From contig WPIO01000021.1 in NCBI GenBank assembly GCA_009760855.2, forward strand, positions 1,791,001 to 1,855,000: a stretch of DNA of 64,000 nt. Reading direction: 5' to 3'. A program made the position numbers and the translations under genes. The notes beneath the pieces were generated by a model. The model saw nothing but the letters and a program-made list of their open reading frames with translations, was not told the DNA's origin and ran no database searches. This document shows positions 1 to 13,900 of the stretch, piece by piece. The stretch comes from Cristatella mucedo. Its lineage: Eukaryota; Bryozoa; Phylactolaemata; Cristatellidae. Position 1 is the first letter of the stretch. Each line of letters opens with the position of its first letter.

Positions 1-3000
1 ATTAAAGTTATAAAATAAAGCCATTAAGCAGAACTAACAGCTTAAATTTATATTCACAGACTTAACGTTACTCAGTTAGTGTCCAAGAAATTGTAGCGAT
101 GAGCCAGGCCATTGTACTTATCTGCGATCAGAAACTATCTTTGCCAGAAGTGGTACACAAGATGCAATCGAATGACTAAACTCCCACATTCATTTAGCTT
201 GATTTTCAGATGCATCTTTTCATGTGGCATCATGACAACTAGCTAGCTATGTCCCAAGTCGGTCTATTGGCCTACTCTCCAGCTAGAAGTTGTACAATTC
301 ATATTATCTGTTGAGAAATGTTGCCTGAACTTCATATTCCTTAGGTAAGCTGGACAGCTGGTAAACATGCACTCTGAGCGTACCTGAGCGTCACCAAACC
401 GCCGCGTCTGCCTCAGGAATCCTTTTCTGTCACTGTTATCCGTAACAATCGTCTGGTATGTTGTTGGTATCGAGCTTGATGCGGCGACGATGTTATGACC
501 TATGAGCCGAGAAAGCACCCATCAGCAACCGCGGTTTGCACAAGGCTAAGCCAATGAAAAATGCGATAAATAGCTACCTTTGTGCAGCCTTCCTGAATAG
601 TTGGCATGCATACGTCGAAGAGCGTCGTCATTTATTACCCTCACGCTGTCGGCCATTCTGAGGGCTACGACTTACTTCTGAGAGCACACTGCATCGCTAG
701 ATACACTTTTAATGACTTCAGAAGCCATGTTGGATTGGCATGGTTACCATTTCCGGTACTTGTACCCATACTACGTGTCTGCGTTGGCTACTGATTTTCC
801 GTCTTCTGCTCTCAATCAGCTAGCCATTCTTGTGTAAGGACCATTACTAATTGCCTATAATAAAATTATAAAATTAAATCTATGCAGGTTTTTATAAAAA
901 CTCAGCTCAGTTTAGCTAGCGGCATTGGGTTGTGGGTTGGGAGAGGTGTGATCTCGTCGCGTGGCCCCTAGGTGGGGTAATGCCCGAATGAAACGTCGGT
1001 CGAGGGGGTAATTTTGGCAGCGGTATTAGGCTAAGAATTCAACCTCCAGGCTTAAAAAGCATGAGCTATAAGTGCCCAGCGACCTGGGCGTCGGCAGGAA
1101 GTGGAGGAATCGGCCGACAGGAAACAAAGCACCGTAATAACATCCGGGCCGCCAGCTCAGCGCCCTGCATGTTAAAACTGCGACGCGTTAAATCAACCAG
1201 ATCATTACCAATAATTATTATTCGCAGTCCCTTAATTATAGCGTGCAGGACCAGATTATGCAATAGTCTATGGTCATGGTCGCATGAATGGAGAAGCAAT
1301 GAAAAGCAAACGCTTTACCTAGCGTGCCATCGTGGCTCACTGATCGCACAATCGTTTCGCTCATTCGACATGAACTCGGCGGCGGTCGGGCATGCGCTCG
1401 CAGTATGAAATGATTTCGTCATCATTTTCGATGGCTAGCACGTGTGTAGGGTGCGGCCCAGGTCGCTGCATTCGCCCTTGCGGAGAGAGAGCGGGTCAAG
1501 GGTCAATCGCCCCCTTCCATGCGACCAGGCTATGCCGCTGGTCTCTTGTCAGCCAATCGTCAGCCGCTGGGGCGGGACGCTAGCTAGCCAAACCTCGAGC
1601 GACAGTGCGCCGATTGCTAGAGGCTGTTCGCTGTCTCCAGCTCCCCGGGTGTCATCCCGACGGAGCCAGTTCAAGCTACGTGCAATAGTGGGATGAACAG
1701 CCCGCGAGAGTCGCGATCTGACGCATTCCATTCAGCGCTTCCAACGCAGAACGACCGTACGCCGTCTGCCGTGCGGACGGACTGGAGAAATATTGCCTCG
1801 AGCTGCGAAACGTGCCGCACTCTTGGTGTGGTCTGAGTATATGCAGGCCGGTACCGCTCCTCTCCTAAACAGCTGGTGGGAGCATCCTCGAGAAGGGCCT
1901 GCGCACAGCTGTGATCAGCTTCTAATGAGGCATTGACACAGGCCGATAACCCGCTGCTGAACAGATGGTGGATTCACCATCGGGGTCGGCCAAGCCACAG
2001 CCGGGGTCGAGAAGGGGGACTAGAGTGGAAGAGAGGGGCGAGTGAAGTCGTGCTCCCTCTGCTCTGTGAGTAGTAGAATAAATTGTTAGTGTTGGTTCTG
2101 TGCGGGCGTTTTTCGTGTAAGGCGAATCAAAGCACACTTGGTATTTTGACTGCAAAGCCGTGGCTTTAACTTTTCCCTTGTAAGCCCGAGCCGAATCCCG
2201 GCGTTTCTAATTGCAAATCGGGTGCCGAGCTGCAGCCTCTAGGGTCAGCTGCAGTCGACGGCTTCGCGTACAGCAAATCCGCCGCTCGACTTCCCAGATG
2301 CAAGCACGTGAGGACGATTCCAGCGAGCGGTCAGCCTCTGCCAGGTCACTAGGCGCCTGCTAGCGGATGGCATCGTGCGCAAGACCTCTGTCGGTGGCAA
2401 CGAGTGAAGCAGCAATTTTAAAAATTGATAGCGATCGAAATCTACGTCGGAGCCGTGTGCACGAGAGCGCCGTTCAGTCTCGAGCAAAGGTTCAAAGCAC
2501 GCCAGTTCGCCCCTGAGCCAGAGCCACAGGTAGGACCTTATAGCGACACGTGGTCAGCACTCACGCCTTGTCGCTTTCACGCCCTAAATCCGCTCGGCGT
2601 CAGCGTACCTGCATGAGCGCTGCTTCCAGTAAAAGTAGTGCAGGCACGCTTCTAGAGTTGCTTACCCATCATTACCGGTGCATTGTGCTACGAACGCGCT
2701 GCAGCGGCTCCTCGGCTTGATTAAGTCCTTACGCCGAAAACCCAGCTACGAGCATAAATGGCGCTAGTTCCTGCCGATGCGTGAGAAATAGCGGCAAAGC
2801 TGGCCTTTCGATACATCGCCGTTGTCGGTTCAGGCAACTGTCAAATCGTGAGCTAGCGGTTGACCCACGGGCGTTCTGTTCGCATGGTGGAAGCGATCGG
2901 GAGCGAATACCAAGGGAGCAGAAGGAGCGCCGGTGCGGCGCCTGCAGCTCGGTCGCGGCGGGCGCGAACCGGCGACAGCGAGAAACTCTGTGCGAGCGCT

Positions 3001-3394
3001 CTCCCTCTGCGTTCCGAGGAAGCCTGCGACAGCTTTCATTGTCACCCCTTCCACTGCAAAGCTACCTACGCCGAGGTAGAGGCGGTTTATAGGTGCCTTC
3101 GACTCCGGCTAGCACAGTGCCACATCTTGTAAGGAACCGGTAAGTGCCGGCTGCCCTCCCACGCCTAATACTTAAAGTCAGTCCCGCCTCTGCGTCGCGA
3201 AACGGATGTTCCGGCCGCTAATTCGACGGGGTTTTGTCGCACGAGCGGATTCGGCGCCCCGCCAGGCTCGCGATTGGTTTGCGGACGCGTGTGTCAGGTA
3301 TATTTAGCCAATCGGACGATTTGCACACATCTTGCAGACCCTGCGCTGCTTCTCCGTCTCACCACCTATCTCCCTCCGCCTGTCTCTCCCTGTT

Positions 3395-3482
<88 letters not shown>

Positions 3483-5099
3483 TCTCTCTCTCTCTCCCTC
3501 TCTCTCTCTCGCTCTCTCTTTCTCTCTCCCCCTCTCTCTCCCTTCTTCGTCACCACCGCTTCCGCCGCAACCAGTCAACTGGGCTCTATAGTGGCCGCCG
3601 TGTGGTGCAGAGCTCGTCGCTGCCTTCCAAAGTGCACACAAGCAATCCATCTCCAGCTGACCGCTGCATGGCATGCGGGAGTGCACGCGAGCGGCACGTC
3701 TGGGTAAGCTCATAAATCCAGGTCTTCACCGGTGCATACGTTTAGACACTGAGTGGTATTAATGCTCAGGTGAAAGTGTCAATTTCAACCCAGATGGATT
3801 TAAGCTCTTTCAGTTCTCACAGACGACTTCGCGCCAACCCTAGTCAGAAGGAGCCATACAGCTCCCATATGCACTTGCATGTACGTTCCGCCTTATGAAT
3901 TTTCCAAGAGTCGGTTGACCTTGACCTCTGTTTGCCTGGGTGCTCAGTTCTGGTTGCCGTTGCTGCAGGAGTACTTCTCTCTAAAGTGAGCACCCAGGAA
4001 AAAGCGTTTGCTGACGTCGGACGCTACACAGCTTGGATGTAAATTTCTACCGAGTCCCCGTGGCACGAACGTTTAGGACTGCTCTTATCTCCGTAGTTTG
4101 AGATTAGTGCGTAGAGAAAGAGAAAGAGAGAATGAGAGAGATGGACGGGTGGGGCCGAGCTGATATACCCGTCCAAGCCCCCAACCGCCCACCTCGAGGG
4201 CAGGGGTCGAGGACTTCTATGATCTCGTGCTTGACGAATTGCAAATAAAAGTCTCGTATCGGCGTTGTAAGCTACTAAAAAGAGTGAACTAAATGTCTCG
4301 CTCATAGGATGTCGCCTCAGGATGTCAGCTTATCACTATTTGTGCTCCAACGGGACTACCTCCTCCTCAGAAATGTCGAAGTGGAGGTTCTAGGCAGTTG
4401 CTAAGGGTCTTTCACAGCCTCGCCTTTGGGGCGTAGGGGTTAACGGCTCAAAAGTATCATTTTAGAGTTCCATAGGGGCTTCTAGTAATAATGACGTAGT
4501 ATTAGTGATGAGCAGCTCACTGCAGCCTGTGGACTCGCTTCGCCGAGTCGTAGTTGGTTCCGTCATGGAAGGCAACACCGCGCCACCTTCCCGCGCCATC
4601 TTTCGAGTCGACCTGTGAGCTTCCGGTGGCGCTCCGATCGAGCGGCGAGGATGAGATTACGGATGGTGCAGCTACAATCCTCTGTCTCATCTAGCGGCAA
4701 TGTATAACCGAGGACGCGTGCGACTGCACTGCAAAGGCAGTCTTCTTACGACTAATAAGAAATCATTGGGCTTCCTTCTCATTTCCTTCCTTCTAGCTTC
4801 AAATGCACCGCCAAGGCTCTTTAACCGTTTCGCGTGTGCTCCGAAGTTCGCGGCCGCTTAAGTGAGGCTACGTTTAGCTGTATAAAAAAAGTCTGCAAAA
4901 GACAAATTACTCATACCTTAACATCGCCAGTTAACCATAAAAGAACCGTGGGGCCACCATTAGCGACACCGCTCACGCTCAGCAATGGCACGGGAAGGCT
5001 TAGGTGCCACGGTTAGTTAAGCTGCTTCCACCTGCTTAACTGGCTGCTGGTGTCGACACTGTGACATGCGTTTGTTTTTAGTGAACTTTAGCTGTAACG
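1..5099. other. No gene recognised; microsatellite and a SINE remnant
   Basis: I see no exon with recognisable homology on either strand. Open frames are short and lack splice support. The stretch holds a (TGTC)n/(TC)n microsatellite at 3398-3541 and, at 1309-1338, a short minus-strand remnant of a SINE-A head. Confidence 0.5.
3398..3541. repeat. Microsatellite (TGTC)n followed by imperfect (TC)n
   Basis: A TGTC tract runs into a long TC tract with scattered interruptions. Open frames here (poly Leu-Ser, Arg-Glu) are artefacts of the repeat. Confidence 0.98.
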
Positions 5100-6004
5100 A
5101 GCCGTTTTAGCGGTCCCCAGCACGTCCTTCGCAGCAGGAATTCGCCGTGCGTCTCCACGACCTTTGACGACAGATTCCCGAGAGACAGTTCGGCCTGGCG
5201 GCATCCGCCGGACGTTTCGCCACCGAGCGGTGGCGCCCTTTTCCAGCGTCATTGGCCGTCGTCTCTTGAGACTTCTGCAGTCTCGGCTCTTCCGCGGCCA
5301 GCCGCTCGCCGTCGCCCACTTGTCGATCTGGTCGTCATGCCAGGTCAGACCAAACGGCAGGATTCCTATCTAACCCTTCGGGTTGCTATCGCTCCGCAAC
5401 CTCTCCGGTCTGGCCAGCCTATCGACCACCCTCGCGCCGCCGCCGCCGCCGGTGAGGGGCGCTGCAGCGCTAAGCCTCCCTCTGTCTGCAACGAGCGCCT
5501 AGTCCCGCGCCGCGCCGCGCCGCCGCGAGGTCTCGCTTTGCTTCCGTCTCCTCCGAATCCTCGCGTCGAAAAGAAAGGCGGCCAGAGCGGCCGTGCCTCC
5601 CTCTTTCTTTGTTTACGCGGAACAGGAGTGCTGCGGGTGGCAATGGCGGCAAGCGGCTTCCGAGTAAGCGCTCGCCGCTCTCAACTGCCCTATTAGGCGC
5701 CGAATGGCCGTAGCCGCCGCCGGCTGCAGCTCGCGCCCAGAAGCCTGTGGCTGACGATGAAAGGCGTACTTTTCCGAGAACATGCAGCATCGCACGCCTG
5801 CGCGCGCGCGTGCACTCGACGCCAGCCAGCCGAGCCCCGACGGGGCGCGCCGGGAGAGGCCGACCCCAGTGCCATTTGCGACGCGGCAGAGTCGAGCGCC
5901 CGCTTGTCTTCGCGGCGGAGCCGCGGGACGACGCAGGAAAGCTTACCGGTTGCTCGGCGAGCGAGCTCGTTAGGCTTCGGCGGGTGATGTGCGCCGCCGC
6001 AATC

Positions 6005-6008
<4 letters not shown>

Positions 6009-6081
<73 letters not shown>

Positions 6082-6088
6082 CTCTCTC
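6009..6088. repeat. Microsatellite (TC)n
   Basis: About 40 TC units, nearly perfect, lie inside the CpG-rich region upstream of the NAA50-like gene. Confidence 0.98.
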
Positions 6089-7027
6089 CCCTTAGCGCCG
6101 AGAGAACCCATTCGATAGGTTAACCACCCGCGTAGGTGTACGAGCAAAGTACAGGAAAGTAAAGGTCTGCCGATTCAACAGCTCCGCTTAACGGGGGCAG
6201 AAGGGCCACAGCGATGATTGCCACCCCCTCCCCGCTTGCAGTGAGCCGCAAAGGATTGTCGCCTGCAAAACTTGACGCCACCTCGACTGCGGTCGTGAAG
6301 CACGAGCATATTATCCTTTGGCCAAGACCCAGGTAGTCAGGATAAAGCCAGTGAGGAAATGGCCACGACCTTTTCTAAAGCAGCCAATCGCAGGACGGGT
6401 TAAAGGAGAGTCAGTCTGCTATGCACCCCTAAACGCGCTTTCCGGTTGGTCCCTGGCTGACGCGCGTCCATCAGGCCCGTTCTGTCACACCCCACGGCCC
6501 CCCAACCGACGACTGGGTGAGGGTCTGCGGCCACACTGTCAGGAAAGCGTTAATCGGTGCGGCTCGCGTGCGGCGCTGCACTCCGCACTCCGGTTCCCGG
6601 CGGTGCGGCGCACTGCCGAGCGTCGGCGGGCAGTAAGAGGAGGGGGCGGGGGGGGGCAGGGTTTTAACCTCGCACGCTCGCTCTGCTGCGATCGGCCCAT
6701 CGGTCAGCGGTGAGTCATTCGATCGCTCGGCAATTCCCACGCCCACGATCTCAGCCGCCCACGGATCTGCACCACCACCCGCGGAGGCTGCTCCGCTGTT
6801 GCAGCCTCCTCGTATCTACGCGGCAGCATCCGAGGAGCACTCGCCGCTCCCGACTTTCTTCGCTCTGAAAGCAGCTCGTCGTCGTCGGCCGCCCAGAGGA
6901 GGGCACGAGCGTCTGCGTCTGCGGCGGCGGCGGCGCCGGAGCGAGGGCTACAGACTCACGGGCACTCCGCACGCGCGGCTGCGAACCTCGCTTTCGTCGG
7001 TCGGTGAGGCAGTGCCTGCTCGTGAGT

Positions 7028-7248
7028 ATGCACTGCGCCGCTCAATGCCGCACAGCCGCGGCGACGGTGGCCGCCGCTGAGAGGCGTCAGTCGGAGCGTG
7101 ACGGTGGCGCCGAGCTGACGGAGAGTCCTTCTGGCGGCGGCCAGCAGCAGGGAGTGGAAGACGCGCGGCGGGCGTCGTCGACGGCACCCGCTGGCGACAG
7201 GCCCGCTCAGGGGGAAGCCGTCGTGATCGACGCGGAGCAGCGCAGCAG
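7028..7248 (+). CDS. Candidate first coding exon of the NAA50-like gene
   Basis: An open frame begins at ATG 7028 and encodes 73 residues rich in Ala, Arg, Gln and Gly. It ends at a good donor (GCAG|GTGAGA) in phase 2, the phase needed to join either 8342 or 14630. It lies at the 3' edge of a CpG-rich stretch, where a first exon is expected. The sequence is low-complexity and has no recognisable domain, so this assignment is inference. A start at an upstream GTG or use of a non-coding first exon remains possible. Confidence 0.35.
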
Positions 7249-7813
7249 GTGAGAGCTGGCGGGCGTGCTGGGCGTGCCGGTCTTCTGAGAGGCGGGAGGA
7301 GGCTTATTCAACGGCAAAGCCGTCTCTCTCATTGGAGTCGTCTCCCCTCTCTCCCTCTCTCTTTGCTTTCACTTTCTATTTCTTTACCTCTCTCTTGCTC
7401 TTGATAACCTACTGCCTTCCTCTTGTCTTTCAATGTTACTCCTCGCTCTCGTCTGCCATTTCTATCGTTTTTCTTTCTCTATCCCTCTTCTCTCTCAAAA
7501 ATATACCTCCATTCTACTAATTAAAGCGAGAAAGTCCCTCAGTCACGCGGCACTACCATCACGCGGCAAGATGGCAACCATCTCTTCCGGGAGTGACGTG
7601 TAAGAGACATGCAATTCTTCTTCTAATAACTTCTTCACGATCGGTTCTAGTCGATGTACTGAGGGGAGCTAGTCGGGCCCCCCCCCCTGAGGTCTGGCTA
7701 GAAGTGCTTCGCTGGGCTGTTGCTTCTAGCCACGTGTCCCTCTTTTTCTACATGCAAACAACTCGGCTTACCGGAAGAGTTACCGGGAGGCTTAGAGAGA
7801 GAGAGAGAGAGAT

Positions 7814-7884
<71 letters not shown>

Positions 7885-7891
7885 GAGAGAA

Positions 7892-7952
<61 letters not shown>

Positions 7953-10900
7953 CAGGCAGACACGCAGACAGACAGATTCTCTAGACTTTTCTGGCGGCGC
8001 GCAGCTTTGTTGGGAATATTGAAATTCTGCTGCAGATAGAATCTGCCGTTTTTCTTAGGTGGGACTACAAAGGACGCTTTGCTCATTTTGTGTGTACGTT
8101 CAGGGTCGGTTTCGGGAGAGACTATTATAATTATTCTATATGGAGACAGTCGTCTTTGAGAGTCTTCTAAAAGAGAGGTGTACAATAGAGGCGCGCCGAG
8201 CGGCGCGCCTTCGGTGAGCCGCTTCTGGCCCTGCTCAGATTCCCACGCATGCTACTCTGCCGGCGGGCAATCTGAGGACCTCCAACCAGTGACCCTTCCA
8301 CTGACCTCCGAGCGGCCCACTTTCTGCTGCCGAGTTTTCAGGCTCTCACAAAATTGCGAGGCAGCCGATTTGGAGGAGGTCCAGTGGAGCGACACCATCT
8401 CGCGCTGTCTCGAGTACTTTCTCCGCAGCCATGCAACCGGCGTTCTTAGGTGAGTTTGCGTAAGCCCGCCGGGCAGCTAGCCGTCCGGGCGCAGGTCAAA
8501 GTTCACGCAAGCGGCCGTGCCTCCAGTCCTCATGCAATACCAGTCCCTTTCTGCACGTCTCTAAAAAGGCTTAAATATTTAATACCTCGTTTTAAAGCAC
8601 CCTAAGGGAACTTGACATCAGTTTCGTCGCTTCGCACACGTGACGGGGCTCGAGCCCACAACCTCGGTCGGCCAATGAATTAACCTTGACCTTGAACGAG
8701 GCGAGCACCTTTACCACTGGGCCAGACCAGCGCGGCGGCTTCTGCTGTTACACTCTCAAAAGGCGCTTCACTCGTGTTTGTGAAGGAGCTGCGACGCCGC
8801 GCCAATCGGCGCTTCTTCGGAATTCGCTGCCGGAAGAAGTTGAATTTCCTTTTTCGGATAAGAAACTAAAGAACTTTTACCGAGAGATAGGAGGTGGGAG
8901 GCTTAAGAATTTGATTATAAATAGAGGGGCAACTGCTCCGTTTTGCTTATAGGAGGGGGCAGGATCGCTGCCAGATCGGTGAGCCTTCAGTTGTTCACAG
9001 ACTGTTCGACGTTGGTCTACGAGGGGCTAAAAACTGCTGCGAGGTGATTTAGAGCCCGCAGGCAAGTAGCTCCTCGTTCGGCACGCAGATTTGGGCTCTC
9101 CTAATAGGGGCGTGCATTTATTTTTCGTGCGTCATAAGAGACGTCTGGCATCGAGCAAAAGGTTTTCGGAAATTGTTCTGAGTGGGAAGCCAACGGCCGT
9201 ACAAGGAACCACAAGAATAATAGCAGAAAGTGGCAAGTTTCCTTTTGCAGAGAGATCAGGCAGCTTTTCCGCGCAGATTTCAAAGAAAGTCCTCGACCTA
9301 GGGTCGCGCGCTTAGTGATGAAGTGTCACTGCCGATATTTCGGCGACCGCCTCGGTCGTGGCTCCTCTCTCACGCCTGCGTCGGAACGCCCTGCGAACCA
9401 GGCGGCAGTCGTTCTGGAGTCGTTCTTGCGGCCGCAAGCGACTCAAGCGTGGCCGATGCATCGGACTCCTCGTCTAGTGACCCCGAGTGGCCGGTAGTCG
9501 GCGCTGATTGACCGGCCACGAAGGAGTTCCGCCCGTCCCTCGCTGGCAATGCGTCACGTCCTCGCGAGCGAACGGTCGTGCGCTCGACAATGGCTGCACA
9601 GCCGCGCCCCGCCATTCGCGTGCGAAGAACTCGATACGCGATTATTTCTCCACCCGCTCCACTAAGCCGGCAGTCAATGTCGCTATCGCGTACTCAATTA
9701 CCGCCCCGGTCCGCAGTTCGCAGTCCGCCTCCGGCCCCAGCGAGTTCCCGCAGCGCCGCAACCGTTCGGAGCAATCGCCTGCGTTTGCCAAGTTCGAAAA
9801 AAGCCTTGCGGTCCGCCCTCGCCGAACTCGTTGAGACGCGGTTGAACTGGCTGCGTTTGCGCCGGCACCCCTTCCTTCCGGCTCGCGCGAGTTCTCACCC
9901 GATGCTACAAACGGGCTTCGCGGCTTCCATGTCCAGACAGAACTAGGCTGCTAGCGCAGCGCTCGTAGCGGTGCTAGAATAAGCCGACGTGCCAAGAATA
10001 CTAGCGACGCCTGAACCGTGTATAGTGGCCAATGGTTTGTTCGTGCAGCACCAATGCACTCAGGTATTCCGTTGCGATCAGATATGCCGCAGCGGAACGC
10101 GGCAGCGAGGTAGATCGCCCGTATCTTAGCATAGACAAGTCCATATTCTCAACTCAGACTAGTCTATTAGACAGAAGCGGAGATTTGTCGGCGTTTAAAA
10201 GCGGCTATGACGTATACAAACGGCTCCGCGGCCGAGAGCTAAAATAAGCTCAAATGCCATCGCCAACTCAGGTAGCACAACTGACAAGCCATTACACAGC
10301 TCCTGCTTTTATGCGGTCTTGGTCGTAGAATGTTGCTTAAATGGTTCGTAGCCGTTGTAATTTAGGAACCGCGAATTATGAGTTTCGGTCGTAATATAGC
10401 AGATTTAGCTCGCCACCGGGTCGCCATCGCTTTGAAGCGGCTGCGACGTTCACTTTTTCGACGGGCGTATTCTGCTGAAGCAGAGTTAAGTAACACACTC
10501 AAATGTTTGCCGCGATCGTAGGCTCTCAGCCTAATTCTTAGCCATTCGACTCGAATGGGCCATTCGGTTCGCGGGCTGAGGAGCGCCCGGCTTTGGTGCT
10601 GCCGAGGAGTGCACGCCGCGTGACTTGACGAGTCGGCTCTCGGCCGCTCGATTCTCTCGCCTTAAATTGTCTTAGAGTTTATTTGGCGCCGGTGAACGAT
10701 AAACGTTTGCCGTTTGCCGACGCAGGACGCCCAATGCTCCGTTGCCAACGGGTTTAACCCCTTCGGCCGCTTGGCGATTTCGCACCGGTCGCCGGTTGCC
10801 GCCGAACGTCGGGCCTGAAAGATAAGCTTCCGACCTACCTTACCCGACCTTCGACCTGGGCTCGAGACCAAGTTAGGACCCATCCGAGCCCTTGCAGTCG

Positions 10901-13900
10901 GCCGCGAGACGACTCTCCGATCGGCAGTTCCAGATCTGGCGAGTTACAGGGGTGAGTGGGAATATAATAGGGCTGACGCAGGTTCAGCTAGCGTACTCTG
11001 CTCCTGCGCATGCGCTGTCGGTCAAAGTAAAAGTAAGTTTGAACAGGCAGCGGCGGGCTTAGCGTTTCTCGTTTAAAAAATATTCCGAATAAGTCAGCTG
11101 AGGCTCGCTGCAGGCCACCGGAGCGGTCTGCGATTGCGAGCCGAACTGCTCGTCACTACCAAATAAAATGAGCGTAAATTTGACTGCCGACTGATTCGAG
11201 ACGAATTCAGGCTTCTGTGCCACAAGTTACACGCGAGCGACACTTGCCAGCAACACGCTCGACGCAGCAAGCCGCTCAGCCAGCTGCAGTTGAACTCTCT
11301 CGCCAGGGATGTGACAATTGAACCATCTCGCGAGTGGTTACTTCTGTAGAATGACATACATGAGTTAAAGCTGCTGCACTGGACGAACTGCAGCGCTTTC
11401 TAACCATTGGTTGAGCATTTTTAGCTGAAAGTACTACCACGGTTTTAAATGGTTACGTATGCTCGCAAGTTCAGATCCAGAGATTTAGTCAGATTCTTTT
11501 ACCAAGCGACCTCCAGCCCTGAAGCCACAGATGCAACTGCGACGCAACTGGAACTCGTAATCATTTTGTCTGGATTCTACGAAGCTTCTTTCTTAGAGCA
11601 CAGATGGCCTAGTTCTAATGCCCTCGTATGTGGCTACGGCGCCACTAAAATCCGAGTAAGGCCAGGTTTAGCCAGCTACCACGATTTCCATGGACAGGCA
11701 CGTTGTAGGAACGCAGCTGGACCACATGTAGTCGCTCATCTTAAAATTTTATTAAAAAGTGAATAATATGAGTGGACTTTAGACCCAGCTTCCTGAACCG
11801 GCTTTAGAATTCCGCAGTTAGTGGACGGATTTTTTGTCGCCATAGGAAATCTAGTCATTAGTTCCTCAGATGAAAATCAGAATTTTAAGTGCGTGCCAGC
11901 TTAATCTGCATTGCCATTTCTTGTGGGCTAGCTTGTGCAAAGTATCTTAGCATACCAGCATGCAGCTCAGCATGCAGCTGTTAAATGCTTGTGAGTGTGT
12001 GTATATGTGTTTGTGTGTGTGCGCTCGTGTGCACTCGTGTGCCTGCGAGCGAGTTCGCGTGCCGGCGTGTCCGTGCGAGTCATTCACGTCTTGGATATAG
12101 CGAATGTTAGCAAGATTGATGATAGGATTTTCGAAGAATAATAGCGTGTGGCAGGTGATGAAGGGCGTTCCTAACACTGTAGTTTTCCTAAGGCAGTTCT
12201 CTAGACAAATCTCTGTCCAGATATGTTTTAGTCTGCTGATCATGGCCGCTCAAAACGGTGATTCTCGTTGAACTGACTCGCTAGGGAGGAAAACGTTTCG
12301 GAGCTCCCTAAATAAAGGTTAGCCGCCAAGAAGACTTGTAGCTGTTCAATGCAGGACTAATAATAACAATGATAATATTAATAATCAGGCGTTTGATACA
12401 GTACCCTCAGATAACTCAATCTCTTTCTAGACGCTTTAAATTTGCTGCAAACGAAGCACGGTCAAAGGTTCGGTGGTAGCAAGCTCAATAAACAACTGCA
12501 ATAACACAGTTAGGGGTGACACGCGCAGGGTCAGTATGCAAGTTTTGTTAGTGGGGGTAAGAGGTTGTGACATGAGTTGTTTACAGTAGATGTAGGTGCT
12601 CGAGGTGTAGATGCTCGTAAGTCGACGATCACTTTCATTGGGCGTATATAGGTTTCCGGTGTAAGCAGCCTGCTGAAAGCAGTCATCTATAGTAGCAAGT
12701 GCAGCTGATGCAGTGCAGGGGGATACGGTAGCAATACACAAGCTTAGTGTGTATAGGATTAGTGGGGTCTCTAATCGGTAATCAGGAATAATATTAATAA
12801 ACTTGATAGAGCTTCTTTTCACGGATTGTACTCTCCCTCTTTCCGATGTGATTGCCAAGCACGATCTAGGGTTTCACTTCTATGGGGATAATACTCAGTT
12901 GCACCGTTACTTTGATCCCTCCAAACCTTGAAGCCCCTCGAATTCCCTCAACTTCCTTGCTGCGTGCTTTGATGACATCCCCATATGGATGGCAGCAAAT
13001 TTTCTTAAATTAAATTATGATAAAACAAACTTACTAATTATGGACAAACCAAGTGTGATTTCAGAAATTGGAAAGGCTAACACTCAAAATCGGCTCTCCC
13101 AGCATGTCTCCTGTTGAATCTATACGAAATCTAGGCGTCATGTTCCAAAGTGACCTCTCGTTAGACGACCACATCACATCCACAGTCAAGTCTGCCTACT
13201 TCCAGCTACAAAGCGTTGCTAGAATTCAAGCTTTTTTAGATAAGGATAGACATCTAAGTTGGTCCATGCATTTGTGACATCCCGTCTTGACTTCTGTAAC
13301 TCACGGCTTGCTGGCCTACCGGCATGTGCAATCTGGTGCATACAGCTGGTGCAAAACTCTGCAGCTGGCTTGTCTGTCGTGAGCGTCGCAGTTGCCACAT
13401 CACACCACTTCTCGCCGACCTGCACTGGCTACCAGTCAAGCAATGGATCGACTTCAAGGTTTTGTTGCTCACTTTGAGGTCACTTCATTCTTCGGCTCCA
13501 GCCTATCTCTCAGATCTACTCTCCCACCAGGCCAAGCATCGTACCACCTAATTTTCGGAATCTAACAGTTTAACAATACCTCGTACAAACCTCAAATCCT
13601 TTGGAGACTGTGCATTTAGTTCGTCTGCTCCCAAAGCCTGGAACTCACTCCCGACTTGCGTCACAACATCCCCTGACTTGACCACACTTAAAAAGAACTT
13701 AAAAACGCACCTATTTATGACAGTATTTAGTGGATCCCTGTGATTCGTTCTTTATGTGCTTATGCTTGCTGACTGTGCATGCTGCCACTAACCAAACTTG
13801 CACGCTGACCCTAAAAATGCATGTCAGCGTAACCACGATATTCATGTTGGTTAAGAAGCATGATATAATTCACTATTCAATCGCGTTTCCCTTTGCATCA

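Larger units (their letters stand above)
5100..7260. promoter_or_regulatory. CpG-rich region, presumed promoter of the NAA50-like gene
   Basis: The sequence here is much richer in G+C and CpG than its flanks, apart from a (TC)n tract at 6009-6088. It contains a GC-box-like run (GGAGGGGGCGGGG near 6639). It ends at the candidate first exon and donor at 7248. No TATA box or start site can be fixed by eye. Confidence 0.4.
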
